Positions 46,762 to 55,782 of a DNA stretch of 64,000 nucleotides are shown here, one piece after another (within the stretch, counting starts at the first letter, position 1; every line of letters begins with the position of its first letter). The notes beneath the pieces are model-generated. The model was not told where the DNA came from and searched no databases. It worked only from the letters and a program-made list of their open reading frames with translations. The translations under genes were made by a program, and so were the position numbers. The DNA comes from Funiculus sociatus GB2-C1 (GTDB taxonomy: Bacteria > Cyanobacteriota > Cyanobacteriia > Cyanobacteriales > FACHB-T130), in NCBI RefSeq assembly GCF_039962115.1, contig NZ_JAMPKJ010000029.1:1-64000 (forward strand). Reading direction: 5' to 3'.

Positions 46762-49218
46762 ATGAAGACGCTTCAGTCATTGACACATCAGCTTGATCAA
46801 TGGCGGCGAACGAACCAGCCTATTCGCAATCTTTTTCCATCCCGCTCATCTCGTCGAGCAGCAGATGGATCGGCGCGAGGCTTGCGGCTAGGTATTGATT
46901 CTACACTTCGTAGGCGAGGAAACCGTCCCAAGTTCGTTTGGATGCTGGCAGTGGTGTCTCTCACGGGGACGATGGGACAACGCTTTTACAATGCTCCGAA
47001 GCTGGATGTCGGCAAGACAGCTCCTCAAACCATCCGCGCTCCCTATGATGCCAGCATTGAGGATTTCAAAACTACGGAAGAAAAACGCAAAGCTGCTCGC
47101 ACAGGTGCTGTACCAATCTTGATGGTAAATCAAGATGTCACTCAACAAGTGTACGAGGATCTGGAGCGATCGCTTCGCACCGCGGACGACCTTCGACAAA
47201 TCGCCGGGTTTTTTCCTTTAGTTCCGGCTAATGTATTGTCATATCCCACGCAGATTGCCCTCCGTAAATGTCCGGAATGGGAGTGGCGGGGTGTGCTGGC
47301 AGCAGTTAACACCGATATGGATGTTAACCAATCTCAGTTGGGGTCATTGCCTGATGCCGATAAGCAATTAAATGCTTCTACAGCACCAGCTGCGGTTGAA
47401 CTCCGAGCCTACTATAAGACGGCTAGCCCGGAACAGTTTTCCATCCTGATTGATACAATTACCCAAGCACGCGATCGCTACGACAAGGCTTTAGCTGCGC
47501 TCTCAGAAACAGACAAAGCCAGAAGTCGCTACGATGTTTCCCTGCTTGACTTATCAAATGATGTCTGGCAAAAAACCCAAACGGGAATCCTGCAAGCTGC
47601 CGAACGCATTCTTACCCAAGGCATTCCTCCAGGCTTACCTGACAGTATCTTACAGGAGGCGCTGAAAGTCCATCTGCGTTCGTTGGTTCCCATCGAAGCT
47701 GAGCCTGTAGCCAACCAGTTGTTGCTTTGGGCGCTGCGACCTAACTTAACCGAAGATCAAGAACAAACGAAATTATTCGCAGAACAAGCAGCACAAGCTG
47801 TAAAACCGCAAATGGTGATGGTGCACAAAGGCGAGGCGATTGTCCGAGCTGGTGAAGTAATTTCTCAAGCAGATTTTGTGCTGTTAGATTATTTCAAATT
47901 GAGTCGCCGGGGCATCAGTTTGCCTGGTGTGCTGGGGTTTGGGATTCTCATCTCTGGTGCTGTTGGTACTTTCTGGCTGGTGGAACGCCGATTTCACCGG
48001 AAAATGCGGCAACGAGATCACCTGCTGGTGTTGCTGCTAACTTTGAGTACGCCAGTGCTGGTGAGTTTGGGTATTCGCTACACGAACTTGGCAGCTGTTG
48101 GTTTACTGGTGGGCAGCTTTTACGGTTCGGCCTTGGGCATCACGGTTGTGGGGCTGCTGAGTGCCGTATTACCAATTAGCCTGAAAATCGGCTGGGATTA
48201 TTTGCTGGCTGGTATTGCGGGTGGGATAGTAGTAAGCCTGTTGGCTGGGAGAATGCGATCGCGCGAAGAATTGGCTTTTGTAGGTGTTGGCGTAGGATTA
48301 ACTCAAAGCACTGTCTACCTAGTGGTAAATCTTATCTTCAGTGCAGCTGCTGGTTCAATTTGGTACACCGTCCTCCAAGAAGCTGCTTTATGCGGTCTTT
48401 CCGGTTTAGCTTGGAGTATTGTAGCCCTTGGTCTTAGTCCCTATCTTGAACACGTCTTTGACCTGGTTACACCGATTCGTCTGGCAGAACTTGCTAACCC
48501 CAACCGTCCCCTGCTGAAACGATTAGCTGCTGAAGCTCCCGGAACCTTTCAACATACCCTGTTCGTGGCTACGTTGGCAGAAGCGGCAGCCCGGAAACTC
48601 GGTTGTAACGTGGAACTCGTCAGAGCGGGTACACTCTACCACGATATCGGCAAAATGCACGACTCATTAGGATTTATTGAGAATCAGATGGGTGGGCCAA
48701 ATAAGCACGATGAGATTAATGACCCCTGGAAAAGTGCAGCAATTATCAAAAAGCACGTTACCGAAGGTGAGGTGATGGCGCGGCGGTGTCGTTTACCAAA
48801 AGCGATTCGGGCGTTTATCCCGGAGCATCAGGGAACAATGCTGATTGCCTATTTTTATCACCAAGCGCAGCAAATCGCCGAAAAAGACCCCAGTAAAGTT
48901 GTGCGGGAGGAGGATTTCCGCTATGACGGCCCAATTCCCCAGTCGCGAGAAACTGGGGTGATGATGTTGGCGGATTCCTGCGAAGCGGCGTTGCGAAGTC
49001 TCAAAGAAGCCACACCGGAACAAGCGCTAGCGATGATTAACAAAATCCTCCGCGCCCGTTGGCAAGATAACCAGTTAGTAGATTCTGGGCTAACGCGAGA
49101 AGATTTAACCTGCATTGCCCAAGTCTTCGTGCAAGTCTGGCAACAGTACAATCACCAACGCATTGCTTATCCTAAATTAGTGGTTAATTCAGAGAAAAGT
49201 TGTCAGGCATCAGTTTGA
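46762..49218 (+). CDS. 7TM-HD domain phosphohydrolase, PgpH-like c-di-AMP phosphodiesterase
   Basis: The 818-residue product begins with a basic cytoplasmic part and a first membrane segment, then an extracytoplasmic 7TMR-HDED domain (about residues 90-380), seven membrane segments (about 390-590) and a cytoplasmic HD domain with 'TLYHDIGKM' near 626 and 'IPEHQGTMLIAYFY'. In Listeria PgpH this architecture hydrolyses c-di-AMP. In cyanobacteria c-di-AMP acts in osmotic and day-night control, so the same role is likely. It stands alone behind a gap of about 240 nt. Confidence 0.9.
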   Translation: MKTLQSLTHQLDQWRRTNQPIRNLFPSRSSRRAADGSARGLRLGIDSTLRRRGNRPKFVWMLAVVSLTGTMGQRFYNAPKLDVGKTAPQTIRAPYDASIEDFKTTEEKRKAARTGAVPILMVNQDVTQQVYEDLERSLRTADDLRQIAGFFPLVPANVLSYPTQIALRKCPEWEWRGVLAAVNTDMDVNQSQLGSLPDADKQLNASTAPAAVELRAYYKTASPEQFSILIDTITQARDRYDKALAALSETDKARSRYDVSLLDLSNDVWQKTQTGILQAAERILTQGIPPGLPDSILQEALKVHLRSLVPIEAEPVANQLLLWALRPNLTEDQEQTKLFAEQAAQAVKPQMVMVHKGEAIVRAGEVISQADFVLLDYFKLSRRGISLPGVLGFGILISGAVGTFWLVERRFHRKMRQRDHLLVLLLTLSTPVLVSLGIRYTNLAAVGLLVGSFYGSALGITVVGLLSAVLPISLKIGWDYLLAGIAGGIVVSLLAGRMRSREELAFVGVGVGLTQSTVYLVVNLIFSAAAGSIWYTVLQEAALCGLSGLAWSIVALGLSPYLEHVFDLVTPIRLAELANPNRPLLKRLAAEAPGTFQHTLFVATLAEAAARKLGCNVELVRAGTLYHDIGKMHDSLGFIENQMGGPNKHDEINDPWKSAAIIKKHVTEGEVMARRCRLPKAIRAFIPEHQGTMLIAYFYHQAQQIAEKDPSKVVREEDFRYDGPIPQSRETGVMMLADSCEAALRSLKEATPEQALAMINKILRARWQDNQLVDSGLTREDLTCIAQVFVQVWQQYNHQRIAYPKLVVNSEKSCQASV

Positions 49219-49270
49219 AATAGCTAATAGCTAAGACTATTGGCTAATTGCTAGAAAAGGTTATTTACTA

Positions 49271-50194
49271 TTAGCCATTAGTTGCTGACAGATAATGTTG
49301 TAATAATCCAATTACTAACTCTGGCTGCTCTAAATGCGGTAGAACTCCTGTTCCCGGAACTGGTTGAAACACGGAAATTGCTTGTTTATTTAGCCCAGCT
49401 AAACGCCGCCCCAGTCGAAGCTTAGTAAATTGCGCTTCCTCTCCCCAAAGAACGTAAGTGGGAACTGTCAGCTGTTGAATATATAGCGACAGGTCAAAAT
49501 AAAGGTCGCCCCGCAAAAATGCTAATGCCCCATATTCTGCATTCGGCTGTTGCGCTGATGCCAAAAAAGCCTCTACCATATCTTGAGAAACTCGCTCTGG
49601 CTTGGCAAAGAGAAACCGTTCCAAAAAGTTCCTCACCGACACTTCATTCGTCGCCCCAAGCGTATAAATCAACTTATCTAATATGGGGGTGCCAATTACC
49701 TGAAGGGGTAGTCTGCGCCCCGCATCTTGCCCAAAGTCGGCAAACCCAGACGGACAAACCAAAAACAGTGTCTTAAATAAATCCGGGCGTTGAATAGCAA
49801 GGCGAATAGTAATAGCAGCGGTCAGAGAAGAAGCTACCACCTGTAGCGGCGCAAAGCCTTGCTCTCCCGTCGAGATAGAAATCTTTTCCAGAAACTCAGT
49901 TAGCGTCTTGAGATAGTCTGCAACTTGGTAATCTCGAACTGGATGAGCCGACTGACCCCAGCCTATCAAATCCGGAGCTAACACGCGGTAAGTGGTAGCA
50001 AAAGCTGGGTACACCTTCGACCACTCATAAGCAGACGATCCTCCACCAAAGCCATGCAGGAAGATTAACGGCGGCAAATCTGCACCTTGTCGGGATAAGG
50101 ACCAAGGTTGGTCTAGTGCGCTGTAGTAAACCATTGATCCCAGCGAGGTTTCGATAACTTTTTGTTCAAAGCCGAGAGGTTGAAACTGAAGCAT
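49271..50194 (-). CDS. alpha/beta fold hydrolase
   Basis: The product has 307 residues from the ATG at 50194; a TTG three codons upstream is less likely. 'PPLIFLHGFGGGSSAYEWSK' gives the oxyanion HG motif. 'LAPDLIGWGQSAHP' is typical of the family. The nucleophile elbow reads 'VASSLTAA', so the Ser sits in A-S-S-L-T instead of the common GxSxG; the fold allows small residues here. The His lies in 'GVLPHLEQPELV'. The substrate is unknown. Resemblance to cyanobacterial relatives of plant pheophytinase-type hydrolases is possible but not proved. Confidence 0.82.
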   Translation of the reverse strand: MLQFQPLGFEQKVIETSLGSMVYYSALDQPWSLSRQGADLPPLIFLHGFGGGSSAYEWSKVYPAFATTYRVLAPDLIGWGQSAHPVRDYQVADYLKTLTEFLEKISISTGEQGFAPLQVVASSLTAAITIRLAIQRPDLFKTLFLVCPSGFADFGQDAGRRLPLQVIGTPILDKLIYTLGATNEVSVRNFLERFLFAKPERVSQDMVEAFLASAQQPNAEYGALAFLRGDLYFDLSLYIQQLTVPTYVLWGEEAQFTKLRLGRRLAGLNKQAISVFQPVPGTGVLPHLEQPELVIGLLQHYLSATNG

Positions 50195-50406
50195 GGTTTG
50201 CAACGAATGATCTTACTGACATTTTGCCTCAGTAAGATAGCGATCGCTACCCCCGGAGTGCCAATTACCCTTTTCTGTAACTACTATCAAGTGCCGCGAT
50301 GCAATTTTAAAATTAATATGGTGCTGAACCAAAAATGAAAAGAATTATATTTTATACTTAACTGGTAAAATTCAATAATTCTAGCGATTATTTAATAATT
50401 TAACTT

Positions 50407-51210
50407 GTGCGAACTGATAAAATATTTTATAGCCTATTTCAGGAATTTCCTAGCATCTTTTTTGAACTAATTGGCGATACAAGTGCAGATGCCGCTGCCT
50501 ATCAGTTCACCTCGGTTGAACTCAAAGAAACAGCTTTTAGGATTGATGGGGTGTTCGTCTCAAATCTAGAAGCTCCTGTTCAACCAGTTTACTTTGTAGA
50601 AGTCCAGTTTCAACAAGATTCAACTTTTTACAGACGCTTCTTTGCAGAAATCTTCCTTTACCTGCGTCAAAATGAATCTGTTAACTTTTGGCGTGCCGTC
50701 GTTATCTATCCTACTCGAAGTATAGAGACAGACGACGAAGAACCGTATCGGTTGCTACTAGAGAGTACGCAAGTACAGCGCGTGTATTTGAATGAGTTGG
50801 GGGACGCAGCAGAAAGCTCTCTGGAAATTGCAGTTGTGCAGTTAATTGTGGAAAGCGAAGCTACAGCAATTAACCGAGGCAGAGAGTTGATTTTGCAAGC
50901 GCGTGAGGAACTTGCGGATGAAGCAACTAGGCGAAAAATTTTAGAATTAATAGAGACTATTTTGTTGTACAAATTTACCCGGCTAAGCCGCGAGGAGTTG
51001 GCGCAGATGTTGGAAATAGACGACGAATTCAGGCAGACAAGGATGTATCAATCCATCAAGCAGGAAGGCTTGGAAGAAGGCAAAATAGAGGGTAAGTTAG
51101 AATCCGTGCCTGGGTTGTTGGCATTGGGGTTGAGTGTGGAACAAATAGCAGGCGTATTAGGTTTGACTGTGGAGCAAGTACAGCAAGCATCCGATAATAA
51201 GTCTAGCTGA
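50407..51210 (+). CDS. Rpn family PD-(D/E)XK nuclease-like protein (DUF2887)
   Basis: The 267-residue product starts with GTG. The N-terminal half fits the PD-(D/E)XK fold as found in DUF2887/Rpn proteins: Asp in 'FRIDGVFVSN' (about 47) and 'VYFVEVQFQQDSTFYRR' with Glu-X-Gln (about 68-70). The C-terminal third is helical ('LSREELAQMLEIDDEFRQTR', then 'EGKIEGKLESVPGLLALGL'), common in this large cyanobacterial family. The E. coli Rpn proteins are recombination-promoting nucleases. Such genes are often multicopy and mobile-like. It stands alone here. Confidence 0.85.
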   Translation: MRTDKIFYSLFQEFPSIFFELIGDTSADAAAYQFTSVELKETAFRIDGVFVSNLEAPVQPVYFVEVQFQQDSTFYRRFFAEIFLYLRQNESVNFWRAVVIYPTRSIETDDEEPYRLLLESTQVQRVYLNELGDAAESSLEIAVVQLIVESEATAINRGRELILQAREELADEATRRKILELIETILLYKFTRLSREELAQMLEIDDEFRQTRMYQSIKQEGLEEGKIEGKLESVPGLLALGLSVEQIAGVLGLTVEQVQQASDNKSS

Positions 51211-51237
51211 TAGCGATCGCATCTATCACCTGCCAGT

Positions 51238-51976
51238 TCAAAGATCAGCATCGCCATAGGTTTGTCGCCAGCTTTGGGCTTGCTGAAATTTTACGCCTGC
51301 TTTTGCAGCTGCTTCTCGGTCTTCACTGCGATCGCCTACCATTAAAACTGAGACAGGCGAATATTTTTGGATAACCAAATTTAGCATTCCTGGGTTTGGT
51401 TTGCGAAAATTTCGGCTCTTCCGTACCTAATATGCTAATCTGCCTCCTGCGATGCCCAAAATTGTTACTTAGCAGGAGTTTTGGGCATTATTTTAAATTG
51501 TTTTTGGCGGTAGAGGCGCTAAGAAGCCCCAAAGGTTTCTATTCCAGGCTTTTCAGCCCTTTAAACTAATAGTTTGGCATACCAAGTAATGAAGAACCAA
51601 AATTTCCAGACTCGGGATGCTTGCTGTAATTAAGAACTTGGTTTTTCGTTACGCAGAAACACTTTTTACCATCAAAATCTGGAGAGAAATAAATTTCTTC
51701 GATTTCTGGCAATAATTCCAGCGTGTACTGCTGTTCTTTGATGCAACTTTGGAGGGATTTTTTGCCACTGGCGACACCAGCTTGATTTGTCACGCCGACA
51801 ATTTTTCAACCAGTAGCGGCGAAATATGCGATCGCATTCTCAACACCTTCGATAATCTGTTGATCGCGCGGACGCTGGATAAACTTATTACCTGAGAGCG
51901 GTTGCCTCACAGTACCATCCATGTCCAATATTAATAGGTTTATATCTGCGGTTATTTCTCGATCTTCCTGCTCCAT
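51238..51976 (-). pseudogene. HAD-superfamily phosphatase pseudogene
   Basis: From ATG at 51976 the minus strand reads 'LLILDMDGTVRQPLSGNKFI' with the HAD motif DMDGT, then 'ATG-stop-KIVGVTNQAGVASG', where an in-frame TGA replaces a likely Trp codon. Reading continues to SGNF at 51599, where a 185-bp insertion breaks the gene. Past the insertion come 'RKPNPGMLNLVIQKYSPVSV' and 'LMVGDRSEDREAAAKAGVKF', the usual HAD motifs III and IV, and a stop at 51238. Removing the insertion and one target copy leaves 546 nt, exactly 182 codons. The family is the histidinol-phosphatase/GmhB or polynucleotide 3'-phosphatase type. The gene is dead by insertion plus nonsense. Confidence 0.85.
51406..51606. mobile_element. 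185-bp MITE with terminal inverted repeats and 8-bp target duplication
   Basis: The element spans 51414-51598, flanked by AAAATTTC on both sides (51406-51413 and 51599-51606). Its ends, GGCTCTTCCGTACC and, in reverse complement, GGTTCTTCATTACTTGG, match at about 19 of the first 27 positions. It encodes no transposase. An internal inverted repeat (GATGCCCAAAA/TTTTGGGCAT) is present. The GGCTCTTC ends and 8-bp AT-rich target copy suggest mobilisation by an ISL3-family transposase; that is from memory of the family. Confidence 0.8.
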
Positions 51977-52026
51977 GCCTCAATCTTATCTGTTATCAAA
52001 AAGATATATGTGCATTTGAGAATAAA

Positions 52027-53526
52027 ATGTCAAATCAAAACAATCGCTCTAAATGGGATTTTGGCAGATTTTTGCAAACCCTTGCCTATTTCGAGGTTAT
52101 CCCTTTCCTCAGTTGTCTACAGCGGTTATTTCAAGGTCGTGCCAAGGATAATAAGGACAGACCTACTGGAGAAAAGCGCGTGGGAGTGATACTGGTAGCA
52201 GGGGCGACAGGCGGAGTCGGTAAGCGAGTAGTGCGACGACTGGTTGAGCGGGGTTATAGAGTGCGATCGCTTGTCAGAGATGCCCATAGAGCAAAGGAAA
52301 TACTTGGCGACAATGTGGAACTGTTCGAGGGAGACATCACCATCCCAGAAACTCTCACTTCCGCAATGATGCAAAACGTAACAGCCATTGTCTGTTGTAC
52401 GGGTGTCAAAGTGCAGCCAGTCGAAGGCGACACGCCAGATCGAGCTAAGTATTATCAAGGTATTAAATTTTATATGCCTGAAGTCGTGGACAAGCCCGAA
52501 ATTGTAGACTATCAAGGCATTAAAAACCTAGTACAAGCCGTCTCTGAGCAATTTTCCTCCCATAATAAAGGAGGAGCTGACGAAAAACGGATATTTGATT
52601 TTACCAACCCATCGGATGACATCAAAAATACTTGGGGTGCAGTGGATGATGTTGTTATGGGTGGCGTGAGTCAGAGTGGTATCCAACTGGTTGAAAACAC
52701 TGTACTATTTGCTGGAAACGTGTCAACCGAAAACTCCGGCGGCTTTGCTTCAATTCGCACGAAAAACTTCGAGTCACCGATTGATTTAGCTGGTTACGAA
52801 GGTATAGAATTGCGCGTCAGAGGCGACGGAAAACGATATAAATTCTTTCTCCGTACAGAAGCTAAATGGGATGGAGTTGCCTATAGCCATTCCTTCGATA
52901 CCGTAGCAAATACTTGGATTAATGTTTGCGTACCTTTCGCGGACTTAATTCCTGTATTCCGTGCCAAAACTTTGACAGATGGAGAGCCAATCAATTCCAG
53001 TAAAATTTGCTCATTTCAATTCATGTTGAGCAAGTTTGAATACGATGGTGGGCTAAATCCCAAATTTTCTCCCGGTGGCTTTGCCTTACAAGTAGAATCC
53101 ATCAAAGCTTACGGTGGTGAAACTTTACCTCAATTTATCATGATCAGTTCAGCAGGTGTAACTCGTCCTGGCCGCCCTGGAATTAATTTAGAAGAAGAAC
53201 CGCCAGCGGTGAGAATGAACGAGCAACTCGGAGGAATTTTAACTTGGAAATTGCGCGGAGAAGATAGCGTTAGAGAAAGTGGAATCCCTTACACAATTAT
53301 CAGACCTTGTGCGCTGACTGAAGAACCAGGAGGCAAACAATTAATTTTCGAGCAAGGCGACAACATCCGGGGGAAAGTGAGCCGAGAAGATATTGCCGAT
53401 TTGTGCATACAAGCCTTAGAACAACCCAAAGCGTGTAACGTAACTTTTGAGGTGAAAGAGGGAGAAAATAGCGCTGACTCCCTAGACTGGCAAAATCTTT
53501 TTTCCCACTTGCAACCTGACAGGTAG
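52027..53526 (+). CDS. SDR-CIA30 fusion protein, HCF173-like
   Basis: The 499-residue product has a Rossmann SDR fold with 'VAGATGGVGKRVVRRL' near residue 57, then a CIA30 domain (about 186-360: 'WGAVDDVVMGGVSQSG', 'GVAYSHSFDTVANTWINVCV') inserted into the SDR. The SDR resumes with 'GIPYTIIRPCALTEEPGGKQ'. This split architecture matches the Arabidopsis protein HCF173, needed for psbA mRNA translation in photosystem II, and its cyanobacterial relatives. The usual active-site YxxxK of SDRs is not evident, which fits a binding role. ATG starts after an AT-rich leader. Confidence 0.83.
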   Translation: MSNQNNRSKWDFGRFLQTLAYFEVIPFLSCLQRLFQGRAKDNKDRPTGEKRVGVILVAGATGGVGKRVVRRLVERGYRVRSLVRDAHRAKEILGDNVELFEGDITIPETLTSAMMQNVTAIVCCTGVKVQPVEGDTPDRAKYYQGIKFYMPEVVDKPEIVDYQGIKNLVQAVSEQFSSHNKGGADEKRIFDFTNPSDDIKNTWGAVDDVVMGGVSQSGIQLVENTVLFAGNVSTENSGGFASIRTKNFESPIDLAGYEGIELRVRGDGKRYKFFLRTEAKWDGVAYSHSFDTVANTWINVCVPFADLIPVFRAKTLTDGEPINSSKICSFQFMLSKFEYDGGLNPKFSPGGFALQVESIKAYGGETLPQFIMISSAGVTRPGRPGINLEEEPPAVRMNEQLGGILTWKLRGEDSVRESGIPYTIIRPCALTEEPGGKQLIFEQGDNIRGKVSREDIADLCIQALEQPKACNVTFEVKEGENSADSLDWQNLFSHLQPDR

Positions 53527-53951
53527 GAGATTATGACAAAATCTTCACAGGACTACTTCCTTCTATAGTTTCCTGTCTTTACCCTGCCTTTTCAGCGTCT
53601 GCGATAGCTCGTTTTTCTTGTAATCTAAGCCTACCCACCCACAAAATCTCAACCCTCAAAAAGAAAACCCCAGGCTTATCGCCTGGGGCAAACATCAGGG
53701 TGCATCTACTAATCTTTGTTTCCATTAGCAAGGTAGTCTCCTCCGGAAAACTCCAGATTTATTTTTTGCCGATGGTTCACCGGATGCGGGAAATGGTTGC
53801 GCCTGCCGCTGAATATAGCGGTAGATCTTATCCTCTGCGTTTAAAGGGCTAGAATCAACCGCAGAGGATTAGGAGAGACTGGAATTATTCGTTTCTGTCT
53901 TGGAGTTGATTCCATATAAACCCAAAAATACTCCTTGCTTCTAAAAAGTCG
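53527..53951. other. gene-free stretch between convergent genes
   Basis: A hairpin terminator (53668-53688) and a second inverted repeat, TCCTCTGCG (53831-53839) with CGCAGAGGA (53860-53868), lie here. The CGCAGAGGA type recurs at 54993. No coding frame is seen. Confidence 0.5.
53668..53688 (-). terminator. intrinsic terminator on the minus strand
   Basis: CCCCAGGC, loop TTATC, GCCTGGGG. Read on the minus strand the stem is followed by TTTTCTTTTT. It should end transcripts from the permease gene at 53952, and the stem alone may also slow plus-strand transcripts from the CIA30-SDR gene. Confidence 0.75.
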
Positions 53952-54815
53952 TTAACCTTTAACGCCGCTGCCAGTATCTGTCGCCACAATGTAACGCTGC
54001 AAGAATAGAAAAACTAGCAGTACTGGCGCAATTGAAATAACACTCCCAGCGGCAATTAATCGCCAATCTAGAGAAAATGTCCCGGCAAGATTAGCAACAC
54101 CCAAAGGAAGAGTGTAATATTCTGGCCTATCGAGGACAATCAAAGGCCAAAGAAAGTCACTCCAAGAACCAATAAAAACAAAAAGAGCCAAGCAGACCAA
54201 TGCTGGACGAATTGCTGGAAGCATTACGTGCCACCACAAGCCTAACTCAGAACAGCCGTCCATCCGGGCAGCTTCTTCGAGTTCTTTGGGGACTCCTTGA
54301 AAAGCTTGGCGCAGTAGAAAAATTCCAAAGGCAGATGCAACGCTTGGCAAAATAACGCCCAAATAAGTGTTTCTTAAACCCAGTTGCACCGTCAAAATAT
54401 ACAGGGGAATCATCACTATCTGGAACGGAATCATGATAGTAGAGACAACTCCGGCAAAAATCATGTCGCGTCCCCGAAAATTTAGCCGCGCTAACGGGTA
54501 AGCGGCGAGGGAGCAAAACAGCAAATTTAAGCCCACTGTCAGGACTGCAATTAGGGTACTGTTAAACAAATACTGCCCAAAGGGATTTGTTTGCCAAACT
54601 TGCACAAAGTTCTGGAATGTCGGTTGGCTTGGCACCAACTGGGGTGGAAATTGAAAGATGTTTTCTGATGGGGATTTGAGGGATGTGCTGATGAGCCAGA
54701 TCAGAGGGAAAAGCATAATCACCGCGATCGCTCCCAAGATCCCATACATCCACACAGTTCTTATTTTTGAGTTCTTAGCTTGGTTCTTCGGTTTTTTAGC
54801 CTGGTAATTATTCAT
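53952..54815 (-). CDS. carbohydrate ABC transporter permease (MalG/UgpE type)
   Basis: The 287-residue product has six membrane segments. The EAA loop, 'PKELEEAARMDGCSELGLWW', sits before 'HVMLPAIRPALVCLAL' and is the site that docks the ATPase. 'FPLIWLISTSLKSPSENIFQ' at the N-terminus is typical of MalG-like permeases. The partner permease (MalF type), the binding protein and the ATPase are not in this window. The substrate may be a sugar, glycerol phosphate or compatible solute such as glucosylglycerol. Confidence 0.92.
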   Translation of the reverse strand: MNNYQAKKPKNQAKNSKIRTVWMYGILGAIAVIMLFPLIWLISTSLKSPSENIFQFPPQLVPSQPTFQNFVQVWQTNPFGQYLFNSTLIAVLTVGLNLLFCSLAAYPLARLNFRGRDMIFAGVVSTIMIPFQIVMIPLYILTVQLGLRNTYLGVILPSVASAFGIFLLRQAFQGVPKELEEAARMDGCSELGLWWHVMLPAIRPALVCLALFVFIGSWSDFLWPLIVLDRPEYYTLPLGVANLAGTFSLDWRLIAAGSVISIAPVLLVFLFLQRYIVATDTGSGVKG

Positions 54816-54992
54816 CTACAATTACACTTTATATTTCCAATTAATGGTCATCTCTAAATTATCAACTATTGCGCTTTTACTGCCGAAAATTTGCTAATTA
54901 TTTTTCTACAAATACTTGCAATTAACATTGTTATGTCATATTATGTGAATGTATTGGTCTAACCAAATGCTTGCTAAAGGTAGGTGGTTAGA

Positions 54993-55017
54993 GCGCAGAG
55001 GACAATGTCCTCTGCGC
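54993..55017. repeat. GCGCAGAGGAC palindrome
   Basis: GCGCAGAGGAC and GTCCTCTGCGC form a perfect 11-bp stem with an AAT loop, 27 nt past the stop of the cyclo-ligase gene. It shares GCAGAGGA with 53860. It may serve as that gene's terminator, but no U-run follows. Confidence 0.55.
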
Positions 55018-55043
55018 GGAAATCAGAAATTTGGAGATTTGAT

Positions 55044-55616
55044 TCATCGCATTATCCTCAAACCCGTTTCTGTACAAACGCCATGCAAGGGTTTATCCCA
55101 TTCATCAATAGGTAATTTGGGCGAAAAAGCAAATTCAAATGCAATCCCTATAGTCGGTTTGTCCGCCCACGGAGATGAACTTAGCAAGCGATCATAATAA
55201 CCACCACCGTAACCTAAGCGATATCCGCGAACATCACAAGCCACAGAAGGTACAAGAATTAAATCAACTTCATCTGGTTGCAAAATGGGAGCATCTGGGC
55301 GCGGTTCAAGAATACCATAAGCTCCCTGGCTCGTCGATTCTCCAGGTGTGCAGATATGCCACATCAGGGAATCGCCAACACATCGGGGAAATCCCCATCT
55401 GCGATTATCTACAAATAAAGGGCTGAGGTCTGGTTCCTGTCGAAAGCTGAAGTAAGCGAGGACAGTTTTAGCCTGAGTAAATAGAGGCGAGGATTGCAGG
55501 TAAGTGCAGATGCGATCGCTATTTTCTCTCCATTTTCTCACAGGCATAAATTGCCGTATTTTGAGAAGCGATCTCCGTAATTCTACTTTATCTAGTTGAT
55601 TATCAACTTTGTTCAC
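55044..55616 (-). CDS. 5-formyltetrahydrofolate cyclo-ligase
   Basis: The 190-residue product uses ATP to convert 5-formyl-THF to 5,10-methenyl-THF, returning an inactive folate to one-carbon metabolism. The ATP-binding motif 'RGYRLGYGGGYYDRLL' (about residues 128-143) and 'ILVPSVACD' are intact. It is of standard length for the family and cytoplasmic. Confidence 0.92.
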   Translation of the reverse strand: MNKVDNQLDKVELRRSLLKIRQFMPVRKWRENSDRICTYLQSSPLFTQAKTVLAYFSFRQEPDLSPLFVDNRRWGFPRCVGDSLMWHICTPGESTSQGAYGILEPRPDAPILQPDEVDLILVPSVACDVRGYRLGYGGGYYDRLLSSSPWADKPTIGIAFEFAFSPKLPIDEWDKPLHGVCTETGLRIMR

Positions 55617-55730
55617 AAGTTCTATGGATAGGTTGGTTGTGAGATTATACTAGCTTCCATCTTAGTGTCTCCCTATCCTAGGAGGCTTGCTGTGCGCTCG
55701 GTAAGAAGATTTTGGATACTGTCAACACAA

Positions 55731-55762
55731 AAACCCGTTTTGTTAAACAAAACGGGTTTTTC
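55731..55762 (-). terminator. strong bidirectional terminator after the GDP-fucose synthase gene
   Basis: AAAACCCGTTTTGTT and AACAAAACGGGTTTT form a perfect 15-bp inverted repeat with A- and T-rich flanks. Its edge is 21 nt past the stop of the gene at 55783 on the minus strand. Confidence 0.85.
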
Positions 55763-55782
55763 ACACTCAAAATTTTTTCGAC

